DNA from: Agromyces sp. CF514
Lineage (GTDB): Bacteria > Actinomycetota > Actinomycetes > Actinomycetales > Microbacteriaceae
DNA: 64,000 nt
Reading direction: 5' to 3'
NCBI RefSeq assembly: GCF_900113185.1
Contig: NZ_FOZD01000001.1
Span: 1,736,001-1,800,000, forward strand
A program made the position numbers and the translations under genes. Shown here piece by piece: positions 39,601 to 46,690 of this stretch (within the stretch, counting starts at the first letter, position 1; each line of letters opens with the position of its first letter). The notes under the pieces are model-generated. The model was given only the letters and a program-made list of their open reading frames with translations. It made no database searches and was not told the DNA's origin.

Positions 39601-40317
39601 CCGCTGGCGCCAGGGGCGGAGATCTACGGGACGCAGATCCGCGACACGAGTCTCGCGTCGGAGGCCTATCGGAACGCGATGACGGTGACCTTCGAGATGA
39701 ACCCGCAGGCGGTCGCCACCGTCGACTACCCGGCGGTGACACCCGCCGGGTGCGCGGTCCCGCGCGACCCCGACCTCCACGTGGTGAAGACGGCCGACCG
39801 CTCCACGATCAAGCCGGGTGAGACGTTCTCGTACGCGATCGACGTCCGCAACGACTCGACCCTCGGCGTCGCGTATCCCGTGACGCTCTCCGACCCGATC
39901 CCCTCGCAGTTGAAGGTGACCGCCATCGACACGGCCGAGTCGGGCTTCCCGCACTGGCAGGACTGCGCGATCGTCGGTTCCGACGCCGACGGCTACGGCG
40001 GCACCCTGACCTGCGACCTCTCGGCCGCACTCGGCGTCTCCTCGTCGGCCCCGCCGATCACCCTCTCGGTGCTCGTCGCCGCCGGCGCGTCGGGCGAGAT
40101 CACGAACACCGCGACCGCGTGCTGGATGAATCCGTCCGACGCGTCCGCGGGCGAGCGGTGCGCCGAGGGGAGCGCGTCGGTCACGGCGGGGGCGATCCCC
40201 GTCACCGGCGTCGAGTCCGCTCGGCTCGGCTGGCTCGCCGTCGTGATGCTGCTCGGCGGTGCGCTGCTGCTGACGGCCGGGACGATCCGGCGCCGCCGAC
40301 TCCGCCGGGCCGAGTAG
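33625..40317 (+). CDS. Giant cell-wall surface protein with vWA and DUF11 repeats
   Basis: 2,230-residue secreted protein. A long signal peptide (Arg-rich n-region, hydrophobic core about 22-40, cleavage near GASADDD) is followed by a DUF11-like domain (about 50-190) and a Pro/Glu/Asp/Thr linker (about 193-235). A SpaA/prealbumin-like domain and a von Willebrand A domain come next, with MIDAS motif DLSGS (Asp424) and VVVITDG. About seven prealbumin-like repeats (about 610-1410) lead into DUF11 repeats (about 1414-2180). The end is a sorting signal: IPVTG (2191-2195), a membrane helix and RRRRLRRAE, so it is probably anchored by a class-E-like sortase. The start at ATG 33625 (or GTG 33622) has GGAGG upstream. 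Likely an adhesin; Thr/Ser richness makes it a candidate for Pmt glycosylation. No sortase gene is adjacent. Confidence 0.9.
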   Translation: MSQRVHGRRSASVRRRERWGWRAGAAVGGIFALLSTTLIATGASADDDATAAGGASAGAEWTVTAAVDPAGATSASPGDPLTHTLSLSTTTDASTVPIVVDDLSGLLDDATVSSTTEELAAAGLVFDATAKTITWTATAPVPAGAALTTSFAVTVDDDAEDGATLATAATVEGAAACEPDDACATALTVTAASSDPATDPTEEPTAEPTDEPDAAAGDAGDGDGAARDSDAPQAKALTDATADAAPLDAAVVPLVVPGPTASTSVITVKVGSDRTGVSGVTNLAGATLALFDSATATTQSAGTGNPTTCVSDADGDCSFVIADTQTGGANLNRRFWVRQISPPVPGYYANLTLGAENAQGGTTSQTYQFQTGTQLQAGQTYASSSSFMVGTGTAANVSGGVWQNSRINPTLSAQCGLSVAIVADLSGSVGSELPNLKGAANTLVDALTGTPSTVSLFTFATTSPAAGGTNVNRPGLTAVSTTAGASTVKGWINGWVIPTGTQQYTNWDRAFAAVADATQHYDVVVVITDGNPTVYGTNTSPVQTRFREVENGIFSANAVKAEGSRLIAMGVGAGIGSASAGLNLRSISGTTLNSDYFQTADYSAAGAALRALALGNCLGTITVVKQVQPPGTAAGSTAGGVPTGGWTFTATGSTGVSVSPGSGQTDTATGALNFGLTLAGGVTSGTVTLGETQQAGYTLNQIGGNNAVCTRVDTGAAVAVTNTGATSFSVPVAADVPISCTVYNVAQQPPAAAIAAKRWIIDGVVFDNGTQPPALQALLAMGGTAQDWGTQRTGLTAGDTLAVSESTSIESWSLCTITSSRVTSVNGGTVDLPLPYTATLVAGLNSYEITNTATCPSRLTLTKQVVNGPATADAWTLNATAPGGALPFASGTSGVTHPVTPLTTYPLSETGGDPRYVQQVGIGANAIPGSTVSWFCSQVDPVTGVVIAGFSDGLNGGVTAPRGYAVNCVARNQSAPLTLIKHVVNDDGGSLDASAWNLTATPTTPPAVPAGLGPQTVAGSETGTVVWVRPGQPYNLSESTVTGYSNTDLECYTTTDATPRVVSQVVLAVGEAGFCTFTNDDDAPHLTLVKRVLDQAGGDITTPELAARWTLTASGTDGFSGAGNTADVTDQVVRANTSYTLSESTVPGYVNGTTWSCTGGTFTGPDTISLQPGADATCTMTNTVATATLTFQKSWVNGAAGDSAALGITGAATGSATATVPPGGSGVSADDVAVTVSTGQTVNLGEVLSDANTGSYTSAISCSPAGGFTPNADGRGGTYVVPEQPVDVTCTVTNSRTAVALTLTKDWVDGVSLNDAVIEIDGQGLTGSGSAVATVPPGGTGTSSETVTVIAYSGDTATLSEQIGGPNPDYTTTLTCDDGTLTYTAGETDGSLALPKTLDQDITCTFRNTPVEPEWTLEKSSDPASGSTVQPGDVITYTLTATHVAGTATPVGVQATDDLSAVLLHATLVEPLPAGLTLEGTTLTWTIGDLDSTASVTYSVTVAADAFGVELVNVATPGTGGECTLPADCTTTHPTPHFVLEKSSNPASGATVLPGDIVTYTLTATNDSDGVLSGAVVTDDLSDVLDDATIGTIGSGGSLTGTTLTWAVPTLQPGGAATLSYTVTVNADAIGVTLVNVATPGTGGECTLPADCTTTHPTPHFVLEKTSDPASGTIVLPGDTVTYTLTATNDSDGVLSGAVVIDDLSDVLDDATIGTIGSGGSLSGTTLTWAVPTLQPGDVATLSYTVTVNADAIGVTLVNVATPGTGGECTLPADCTTTHPTPSWVLAKTADPVTGSAVDVGSAITYTLTATNRSSAPVSGATAVDTLPTGVTLVEPLDPGLTPGPDGTLTWAIPDIAVGGAVTVTYQVTVDASAAGTTLTNVVVPGTPDGICIADEDCTTTHDVTQLIVDVADDCRLDAAYLTYSISSKNVPDAENLPVTVTWRTATGTVVRVDTIPAGQLTGELLWPGMVLNGDDVAIGWPGWRALAPSDFPLAPGAEIYGTQIRDTSLASEAYRNAMTVTFEMNPQAVATVDYPAVTPAGCAVPRDPDLHVVKTADRSTIKPGETFSYAIDVRNDSTLGVAYPVTLSDPIPSQLKVTAIDTAESGFPHWQDCAIVGSDADGYGGTLTCDLSAALGVSSSAPPITLSVLVAAGASGEITNTATACWMNPSDASAGERCAEGSASVTAGAIPVTGVESARLGWLAVVMLLGGALLLTAGTIRRRRLRRAE
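38233..38970 (+). repeat. Two near-identical 369-bp tandem repeats in the surface protein
   Basis: Units 38233-38601 and 38602-38970 (123 codons each, residues 1537-1659 and 1660-1782) differ at only a handful of bases. A more diverged unit precedes them and another follows. The near identity at third codon positions shows recent duplication or gene conversion. Confidence 0.9.
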
Positions 40318-40373
40318 CGTCGGCGATCGGTCCGGGCTGAGGCTCGGAGCGAGGAGCCGGCCCCGTGCACGAG

Positions 40374-40415
40374 CGGGGCGGATGCCGCGGGCGGCCGCCC
40401 GTGACATCCGCCCCG
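40374..40415. terminator. Bidirectional terminator after the surface protein
   Basis: CGGGGCGGATG (40374-40384) pairs with CATCCGCCCCG (40405-40415); inner bases CGGGCGG/CCGCCCG extend the stem with two mismatches. It lies between convergent genes ending at 40317 and 40423. It looks like a decayed copy of the 33404-33437 palindrome. Confidence 0.7.
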
Positions 40416-40422
40416 TCGTCGT

Positions 40423-41685
40423 TCAGCCGCCGACCGACGACAGCTCGTTCGGCACGCGAGGCAGGACCGCGGTCGCCGTGACGGTGCCCGTGTCGAGATC
40501 GACCACGTGGACCGAGGATGCGGCCGGGTCGGTCACGTAGGCGCGATGGCCGTGCACCTCGATCGCGGGTCTCGGCTGCTGCCACTCGGTCGGCTCGGTC
40601 CACGCCTCGACGACCTCGATCCGCTCGAGCGTCTCGCCCGAGTCGGGGTCGAGCACGTGGATCGCGCCGTCCGTGCCGAGCACGAGCGCCTCGCCGAGCG
40701 GCCCGCGCGCGAGCGAGCGGAAGCTGTAGCTCGTGCCCAGGTCGACCAGCCGGATCGTCGCCGACCCGGTGTCGATGAGGCTCACGCGCGTGGGCCGCTC
40801 GAGGTCCGCGTCGGGGTCGACCTTGTAGTCGCCCAGCACGACGGGCGACGCGGCACTGCCCGCCGGGTTTCCGATGCGGCCGTACGGATCGGCGGACCGC
40901 GCCTTGGAGAACGCGCCGCCGCTCCAGACGATCGCGCCGTCCTCGCATCCGAGCATTACGGTACCGGCGGCGGCGACGGCGGCGCCGTGCACGCCGGGGC
41001 AGGCGTCGGTGCGGGCGAGTTCGGAGCCCTCGGCGTCGAGCACCGCGGCGCCGGAGCGAGACGTCTCGTCGCCGACGGTCGTCAGCAGGGCGCCGTCCGC
41101 GAGCGGCACGACCACGCCGTGGTGGGCGGACTCGCTCTCGTGCACGACGAGGTCGACGTCCGAGAGATCGCGGGCGTTGCGCAGGTCGTCGCCCGCGTAG
41201 AGCTGCGCCTCGCCCGTGCCGTCGGCGAAGAGCGCGGTCGTGTCGGCGTTCGTCGTCACGTGCCCGGGATGCGACGCCGGGAAGGCCAGATCGGTGAGCT
41301 CGGGCGCCACCGCGTAGTAGTGGTCGTGGTCGCCGTGCGCCTCGACGCGCACCCCGGTGTCGAGCACCCGGAAGGCGTCGTCGGTCGAGACGAGCACGCG
41401 TCGGCCGTCGCCGGCCGGGTTCACCCGGAGGAAGCCCGCGAGCGGGATGTCGTCGACGACCTCGAGCGAGTCGCCCTCGAGCACGAGCACGCCGCCGTCG
41501 TAGGTCGCCACGATCCGCGGGGCGGCGACCTCGGCCTCGGCGGCGTCGGGCGTCGTTCGGTCGGATGCCTCGGCGGGGCCCTCGCGTGTGCCGGGCGAGG
41601 CGCAGGCCGCCAGTGCGACGACGACGAGGAGGGCGGGGGCGATGGACAGGAGGCGGCCTCTGGGCGGCCTTCGATCGGTGATCAT
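40423..41685 (-). CDS. aztD: AztD-like zinc metallochaperone lipoprotein
   Basis: 420-residue lipoprotein (lipobox LAAC, Cys28) with a beta-propeller-like body. Repeats have the form GVLVLEGDSLEVVDD and AIHVLDPDSGETLERIEVV. It carries the His/Asp-rich loop EAHGDHDHYY (residues 115-124) typical of AztD, which hands zinc to the AztC binding protein of a zinc ABC importer. HHGVVVPL and further His residues may be ligands. ATG 41685 was chosen over 41721 because the latter lies inside the Zur box. The promoter overlaps a Zur operator, so expression should rise in zinc starvation. No aztABC or znu genes are in the window. Confidence 0.88.
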   Translation of the reverse strand: MITDRRPPRGRLLSIAPALLVVVALAACASPGTREGPAEASDRTTPDAAEAEVAAPRIVATYDGGVLVLEGDSLEVVDDIPLAGFLRVNPAGDGRRVLVSTDDAFRVLDTGVRVEAHGDHDHYYAVAPELTDLAFPASHPGHVTTNADTTALFADGTGEAQLYAGDDLRNARDLSDVDLVVHESESAHHGVVVPLADGALLTTVGDETSRSGAAVLDAEGSELARTDACPGVHGAAVAAAGTVMLGCEDGAIVWSGGAFSKARSADPYGRIGNPAGSAASPVVLGDYKVDPDADLERPTRVSLIDTGSATIRLVDLGTSYSFRSLARGPLGEALVLGTDGAIHVLDPDSGETLERIEVVEAWTEPTEWQQPRPAIEVHGHRAYVTDPAASSVHVVDLDTGTVTATAVLPRVPNELSSVGG

Positions 41686-41692
41686 GCCGGGA

Positions 41693-41721
41693 ACGCTATC
41701 GTTAATGAAAATCATTATCAA
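41693..41721 (-). promoter_or_regulatory. aztD promoter
   Basis: On the minus strand TTGATA (plus 41716-41721) and TAGCGT (plus 41693-41698) are separated by exactly 17 bases. The -10 ends seven bases before ATG 41685, so the transcript is likely leaderless. Confidence 0.7.
41706..41720. promoter_or_regulatory. Zur box
   Basis: TGAAAATCATTATCA is a 7-1-7 palindrome with one mismatch (TGATAATGATTTTCA on the other strand). It matches the actinobacterial Zur consensus and lies between the -35 and -10 of aztD, overlapping the -35. Confidence 0.85.
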
Positions 41722-41824
41722 TTTACGAACCGGGCAGGACGAACCGAGCGGATGTCCCGACGGTCGTCCGCGAATCCGCTCGTCGTCGTCGGCGCGCCGC
41801 TGCCTCGGCCGGTGCGCCGACCCC

Positions 41825-42316
41825 TCAGTCGAAGCCGAGGCTCAGCTTGCGCAGCAGGCCCGCGAGTCGCTTCTGCTCGCCCGCCGGGAGCCCCGAGAGC
41901 AGCTCGGCCTCGGCGTCGACGAGTCGCGTGATGGCCGCATCGACCCTGGCGAGTCCGGCGGGGCTCATCTCGACGAGGATGCCGCGGCCGTCGTTCGGAT
42001 CGGTCTGACGGCTCACGAGGCCGCGCTCGGCCAGCCGGTCGATGCGGTTCGTCATCGTGCCGCTCGAGACGAGCGTCTGCTGCAGCAGCTGCTTGGGGGA
42101 GAGCCGGAACGGGGCGCCGGCACGCCGCAGCGCAGAGAGCACGTCGAACTCGCTCGCCTCGAGCTCGGAACGCGCGAACGCCTGGCGCCTGGCGCGGTCG
42201 AGGTGCTTCGAGAGGCGGGCCACGCGCGAGAGCACCTGCAGCGGTGCGAAGTCGAGGTCGGGGCGCTCGCGCTCCCAGTCCTCGACGATGCGATCGACCT
42301 CGTCGGCATGCGTCAT
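41825..42316 (-). CDS. MarR-family transcriptional regulator
   Basis: 163-residue winged-helix regulator. It opens with a long helix (IVEDWERERPDLDFAPLQVLSRVARLSKHLDRA) and has the DNA-binding core LSPKQLLQQTLVSSGTMTNRIDRLAERGLVSRQTDPNDGRGILVEMSPAG, complete with the wing. No target gene is obvious: it lies alone between aztD (same strand, about 110 bases away) and tRNA-Gln (divergent). ATG 42316 gives the family-typical N-terminus. Confidence 0.9.
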   Translation of the reverse strand: MTHADEVDRIVEDWERERPDLDFAPLQVLSRVARLSKHLDRARRQAFARSELEASEFDVLSALRRAGAPFRLSPKQLLQQTLVSSGTMTNRIDRLAERGLVSRQTDPNDGRGILVEMSPAGLARVDAAITRLVDAEAELLSGLPAGEQKRLAGLLRKLSLGFD

Positions 42317-42440
42317 CCGACCAGTATCCCGCGGCCCGGGGAACTGCGCGCGCCGCGCGGCGAACGTCGGCGGCGACGCACCGAACACCGCGGTCGGTCT
42401 GGCAGACTGGAGGGCGCTCGTGCGCAAGCCGCGCGGGTGG

Positions 42441-42512
42441 TCCGCCATAGTGTAACGGCAGCACGACAGCCTTTGGAGCTGTTCGGTCCAGGTTCGAATC
42501 CTGGTGGCGGAG
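42441..42512 (+). tRNA. tRNA-Gln (anticodon TTG)
   Basis: 72-base tRNA. Acceptor TCCGCCA (42441-42447) pairs with TGGCGGA (42505-42511), with discriminator G42512. The anticodon loop CTTTGGA carries TTG at 42473-42475. The T-loop is GGTTCGAATCC. The CCA end is not encoded: the next bases are C and then the ATG of glmU. Placement just before glmU is known in actinobacteria. Confidence 0.96.
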
Positions 42513-42513
42513 C

Positions 42514-43953
42514 ATGGACCAGAGCCTCGCCATCATCGTGCTCGCCGCAGGCCAGGGCACGCGAATGAAGTCCGCGACCCCGAAGCTGCTGCACCCGCTC
42601 GCGGGCGCCCCCGTCGTCGGACACGTGCTCGCCACGGCGCGTGCACTCGACGCCGCGCATGTCGTCGCCGTCGTGCGCCACGAGCGAGACCTCGTCGCCG
42701 CAGCCGTCGAGGCCGAGCTGCCCGGCGTGCTCATCGTCGACCAGGACGAGATGCCCGGCACCGGTCGCGCGGTCGAGCAGGCGCTCGACGCGCTCCCCGC
42801 CGACTTCGACGGCGAGGTGCTCGTGCTCAACGGCGACGTGCCGCTGCTGAACGCAGACACGCTCGCCGGATTCCTCGAGCTGCACCGCGCGCGTTCCGCC
42901 GCGGCATCCGTCATGTCCGCGCTCTACGACGACCCGACCGGGTACGGCCGCATCGTGCGCGACAACGCCGGCCAGTTCGACCGCATCGTCGAGCAGAAGG
43001 ACGCGAACGACGCCGAGCGCGGCATCGGCGAGATCAACGCGGGCATCTACGCGTTCGGCGCGGCGGCACTGCGCGACCAGCTCGCGAACCTCACGACCGA
43101 CAACGCACAGGGCGAGAAGTACCTCACCGACGTGATCCAGCTGCTGCGCGCGGCGGGCTCCGAGGTCGAGGCCGTGCCCGTGTCCGAGCCGTGGCTCGTC
43201 GCCGGCATCAACGACCGTGCCCAGCTCTCCGAGACCGCTGCGCGCCTGAACGCGCTCATCATCCGCGGCTGGCAGTTGAACGGCGTCACGATCGAAGACC
43301 CGACCACCACGTGGATCGACCTCACCGTGCGCATCGCGCAGGACGTGACGATCCGCCCCGGTACGCAGCTCAAGGGCGCGACGCTCATCGAGACCGGCGC
43401 CGTCGTCGGCCCCGACACGACGCTCACCGACTGCGAGGTCGGCGTGAACGCCGACGTGCGTCGCACCGACGCCACCCTCGCCGTCATCGGCGCGGGTGCC
43501 ACGGTCGGGCCGTTCTCGTTCCTGCGCCCCGGCACCGTGCTCGGTGCCGACGGCAAGATCGGCGCGTTCGTCGAGACCAAGAACGCCAGCATCGGCACGG
43601 GCAGCAAGGTTCCGCACCTGTCCTACGTCGGCGACGCCACGATCGGCGAGCACTCCAACATCGGTGCGGGCTCGATCTTCGCCAACTACGACGGCGTGCG
43701 CAAGCACCACTCCGACATCGGATCGCACGTGCGCACCGGGTCTCACGGGGTGTTCGTCGCGCCCGTTAGGATTGGTGACGGCGCCTACACGGCCGCCGGA
43801 ACCGTCGTCCGAAAAGACGTCCCTTCCGGTGCGCTCGCCGTGAACGTGGCACCGCAACGCAACATCGAGGAGTGGGTCCAGAAGCACCGGGCCGGTACCG
43901 CGGCGGCCGACGCCGCCGCCGCCGCCGAGGCATCCGGTTCCGACGCCGACTGA
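42514..43953 (+). CDS. glmU: Bifunctional GlmU (GlcNAc-1-P uridyltransferase / GlcN-1-P acetyltransferase)
   Basis: 479-residue enzyme making UDP-GlcNAc for the cell wall. The N-terminal uridyltransferase domain starts IIVLAAGQGTRMKSATPKLLHPLAG and includes EMPGTGRAVEQAL and LNGDVPLL. The C-terminal left-handed beta-helix (about 255-450) has hexapeptide repeats and the acetyltransferase motif VGDATIGEHSNIGAGSIFANYDG. The ATG is only one base after tRNA-Gln, so there is no independent leader. The usual next gene, prs, follows after 38 bases. Confidence 0.97.
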   Translation: MDQSLAIIVLAAGQGTRMKSATPKLLHPLAGAPVVGHVLATARALDAAHVVAVVRHERDLVAAAVEAELPGVLIVDQDEMPGTGRAVEQALDALPADFDGEVLVLNGDVPLLNADTLAGFLELHRARSAAASVMSALYDDPTGYGRIVRDNAGQFDRIVEQKDANDAERGIGEINAGIYAFGAAALRDQLANLTTDNAQGEKYLTDVIQLLRAAGSEVEAVPVSEPWLVAGINDRAQLSETAARLNALIIRGWQLNGVTIEDPTTTWIDLTVRIAQDVTIRPGTQLKGATLIETGAVVGPDTTLTDCEVGVNADVRRTDATLAVIGAGATVGPFSFLRPGTVLGADGKIGAFVETKNASIGTGSKVPHLSYVGDATIGEHSNIGAGSIFANYDGVRKHHSDIGSHVRTGSHGVFVAPVRIGDGAYTAAGTVVRKDVPSGALAVNVAPQRNIEEWVQKHRAGTAAADAAAAAEASGSDAD

Positions 43954-43991
43954 ACACGCCGCGCCCAGCGCAGGTGGAGAGGACACACCAC

Positions 43992-44969
43992 ATGTCGGGA
44001 ATCGAAACCACCGGATCGAAGCGGCTCGTGCTGGTTTCGGGGCGTGCGCACCCCGAGCTCGCCGAGGAGATCGCACGTGAGCTCGGCTCGGAGCTCGTGC
44101 CGACCGACGCGCGCACCTTCGCCAACGGCGAGATCTACGCGCGATTCGACGAGAGCGTGCGCGGCTCCGATGCGTTCGTCATCCAGTCGCACACCGCGCC
44201 GATCAACGAGTGGCTCATGGAGCAGCTCATCATGCTCGACGCCCTCAAGCGAGCCTCCGCCAAGCGCGTCACCGTCGTCGCGCCGTTCTACCCGTACGCG
44301 CGCCAAGACAAGAAGGGCCGTGGCCGCGAGCCGATCTCGGCGCGCCTCGTCGCCGACCTGTTCAAGGCCGCGGGCGCCGACCGCATCATGTCGATCGACC
44401 TGCACGCCGCGCAGATCCAGGGCTTCTTCGACGGTCCCGTCGACCACCTCTTCGCCATGCCCGTGCTGCTCGAGGAGTTCAAGAACTCGCTCGACCCGTC
44501 GACCCTCACGGTCGTCTCGCCCGACATGGGCCGCGTGCGCGTCGCCGACATCTGGAGCGACAAGCTCGGCGTCCCCCTCGCGATCATCCACAAGCGCCGC
44601 GACCCGCTCGTGCCGAACCAGGTCTCGGTGCACGAGATCGTCGGCGACGTGAAGGGCCGCGTCTGCCTGCTCGTCGACGACCTGATCGACACCGGACGCA
44701 CGATCGTGAAGGCCGCAGAAGCGCTCAAGGACGCCGGCGCCATCGGCGTCGTGGTCGCGGCGACGCACGCGGTGTTCTCGCCGCCCGCCACCGAGATCCT
44801 GCAGTCCGACTTCATCGACCGCGTCGTCGTCACCGACACGCTGCCCGTGCCCGAAGACAAGCGCTGGGACCGCCTCACGGTGCTGCCCATCGCCCCGCTG
44901 CTCGCTCGCGCCATCCACGAGGTCTTCGAAGACGGCTCCGTCACGAGCATGTTCGACGGGGCCGCGTAA
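43992..44969 (+). CDS. prs: Ribose-phosphate pyrophosphokinase
   Basis: 325-residue PRPP synthase. It contains the ATP/ribose-5-P region VVAPFYPYARQDKKGRGREPISARLVADLFKAAGADRIMSIDLHA and the PRPP-binding loop LLVDDLIDTGRTI. PRPP feeds nucleotide, histidine and tryptophan synthesis and arabinan precursor formation. ATG 43992 follows GGAGAGGAC about eight bases upstream. In many actinobacteria rplY follows directly; here 13.9 kb separates them. Confidence 0.97.
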   Translation: MSGIETTGSKRLVLVSGRAHPELAEEIARELGSELVPTDARTFANGEIYARFDESVRGSDAFVIQSHTAPINEWLMEQLIMLDALKRASAKRVTVVAPFYPYARQDKKGRGREPISARLVADLFKAAGADRIMSIDLHAAQIQGFFDGPVDHLFAMPVLLEEFKNSLDPSTLTVVSPDMGRVRVADIWSDKLGVPLAIIHKRRDPLVPNQVSVHEIVGDVKGRVCLLVDDLIDTGRTIVKAAEALKDAGAIGVVVAATHAVFSPPATEILQSDFIDRVVVTDTLPVPEDKRWDRLTVLPIAPLLARAIHEVFEDGSVTSMFDGAA

Positions 44970-44975
44970 GCCCCG

Positions 44976-46676
44976 ATGAGCATCACGACTCCCCGGCCGT
45001 GGCTCGCGAGCTACGCCGACGGCGTTCCCGACGACCTCGAGCTGCCAGAGGGCTCCCTGTACGACCTGCTCGCGACCTCGGTCGCCGAGCACCCGGCGAG
45101 CGTCGCGCTCGAGTTCTTCGGCCGTGAGACCACCTACGCCGAACTCGGCGAGCAGGTCGAGCGCGCCGCCGAGGGGCTGCGCCTGCTGGGCGTGCAGAAG
45201 GGCGACACGGTCGCCATCGTGCTGCCGAACTGCCCCCAGCACATCGTCGCCTTCTACGCGGTGCTGCGCCTCGGCGCGATCGTCATCGAGCACAACCCGC
45301 TCTACACGCCGCGCGAGCTCCGCCACCAGTTCGAAGACCATGGGGCCCGCTTCGCGATCGCGTGGGACAACGTGGTCGACAGCATCCGCGAGTTCCCGGT
45401 CGACCTCGGCGTGAAGCACGTCATCTCGGTCGACGTCACGCGTGCCATGCCGTTCCTCACGCGCGCGGCCCTCAGACTGCCGATCGCCAAGGCCCGCGAG
45501 TCGCGCGCGGCGCTCACCTCGGGCGCCAAGGGCACCTCGACGTGGTCGGACCTCGTCGAGGCCGAGCGCATCGACGCGCACGTCGTCGCGCCCGAGGCAT
45601 CCGACGTCGCGCTCATCCAGTACACGAGCGGCACCACCGGGTCGCCGAAGGGTGCGACGCTCACGCACCTGAACCTGCTCGCGAACGCGGCGCAGTCGCG
45701 CGCGTGGGTGCCGACCATCGAGCGCGGCAACTGCGTCGTCTACGCCGTGCTGCCGATGTTCCACGCCTACGGCCTGACGCTCTGCCTCACGTTCGCGATG
45801 AGCATGGGCGCACGCCTCGTGCTGTTCCCGAAGTTCGATCCCGACCTCGTGCTGCCGGTCATCAAGAAGCGGCCGCCGACCTTCCTGCCCGCGGTGCCGC
45901 CGATCTACGACCGGCTGACCAAGGCCGCGGCGGCCAAGGGCGTCTCGCTCGAGGGCATCCAGATCGCGATCTCGGGTGCCATGGCGCTGACGCCCGCGGT
46001 CGTCGAGCCTTGGGAGGCCGCGACCGGCGGGGTGCTCGTCGAGGGCTACGGGCTCTCCGAGTGCTCGCCCGTGATCTCGGCCAACCCGGTCGCCGCCAAC
46101 CGCAAGGAGGGCACCATCGGCCTGCCGCTGCCCTCGACCGAGTGCCGCGTCGTCGACCCCGAGAACCCGACGGCCGACGTGCCGCCCGGCGGCGAGGGCG
46201 AGCTGCTCGTGCGCGGTCCGCAGGTGTTCCAGGGGTACTGGAAGAAGCCGGTCGAGACCGAGGCCGTCTTCGTCGCCGACCCCGACGGCGGTGCGCCCTG
46301 GTTCCGCACGGGCGACATCGTCGCGATCGACGACGAGGGCTTCGTGCGTGTCGTCGACCGCATCAAGGAGCTCATCATTACGGGCGGCTTCAACGTCGCA
46401 CCCACCGAGGTCGAAGAGGCCCTGCGCACCTATCCCGGCATCGACGACGTCGCCGTGGTCGGGCTGCCCGACCCGCACTCGGGCGAGCAGGTCGTCGCAG
46501 CGGTCGTGCTCGCCGACGGCCAGCGCCTCGACGAGGCCGCGATCCGCGAGTTCGCGCGTGAGCGACTCACGCCGTACAAGGTGCCCAAGCGCGTCGTCGA
46601 GCTCGACGAGCTGCCGCGGTCGCTCATCGGCAAGGTCCTGCGCCGCGAGGTGCGCAACCGGCTCCTGGCCGGCTGA
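44976..46676 (+). CDS. Long-chain fatty-acid--CoA ligase
   Basis: 566-residue adenylate-forming enzyme. The AMP-binding signature is IQYTSGTTGSPKGATLTHLN, followed by MFHAYGLT, GYGLSECSPVIS and the hinge WFRTGDIVAIDDEGFVRVVDRIKELII. The catalytic Lys lies in RSLIGKVLRREV near the C-terminus. It is FadD-like in length and motifs; chain-length preference cannot be read. It begins six bases after prs and may be cotranscribed with it. Confidence 0.93.
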   Translation: MSITTPRPWLASYADGVPDDLELPEGSLYDLLATSVAEHPASVALEFFGRETTYAELGEQVERAAEGLRLLGVQKGDTVAIVLPNCPQHIVAFYAVLRLGAIVIEHNPLYTPRELRHQFEDHGARFAIAWDNVVDSIREFPVDLGVKHVISVDVTRAMPFLTRAALRLPIAKARESRAALTSGAKGTSTWSDLVEAERIDAHVVAPEASDVALIQYTSGTTGSPKGATLTHLNLLANAAQSRAWVPTIERGNCVVYAVLPMFHAYGLTLCLTFAMSMGARLVLFPKFDPDLVLPVIKKRPPTFLPAVPPIYDRLTKAAAAKGVSLEGIQIAISGAMALTPAVVEPWEAATGGVLVEGYGLSECSPVISANPVAANRKEGTIGLPLPSTECRVVDPENPTADVPPGGEGELLVRGPQVFQGYWKKPVETEAVFVADPDGGAPWFRTGDIVAIDDEGFVRVVDRIKELIITGGFNVAPTEVEEALRTYPGIDDVAVVGLPDPHSGEQVVAAVVLADGQRLDEAAIREFARERLTPYKVPKRVVELDELPRSLIGKVLRREVRNRLLAG

Positions 46677-46690
46677 CCCGGTTCGCCCGC

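Noticed and set aside
33574..40407. Open frame of over 2,200 codons antisense to the surface protein
   Set aside because: Composition is Arg/Gly/Asp repeat-like, a mirror of the repeated coding strand, with no signal peptide or domain. The plus-strand protein has clear vWA, DUF11 and sorting features.
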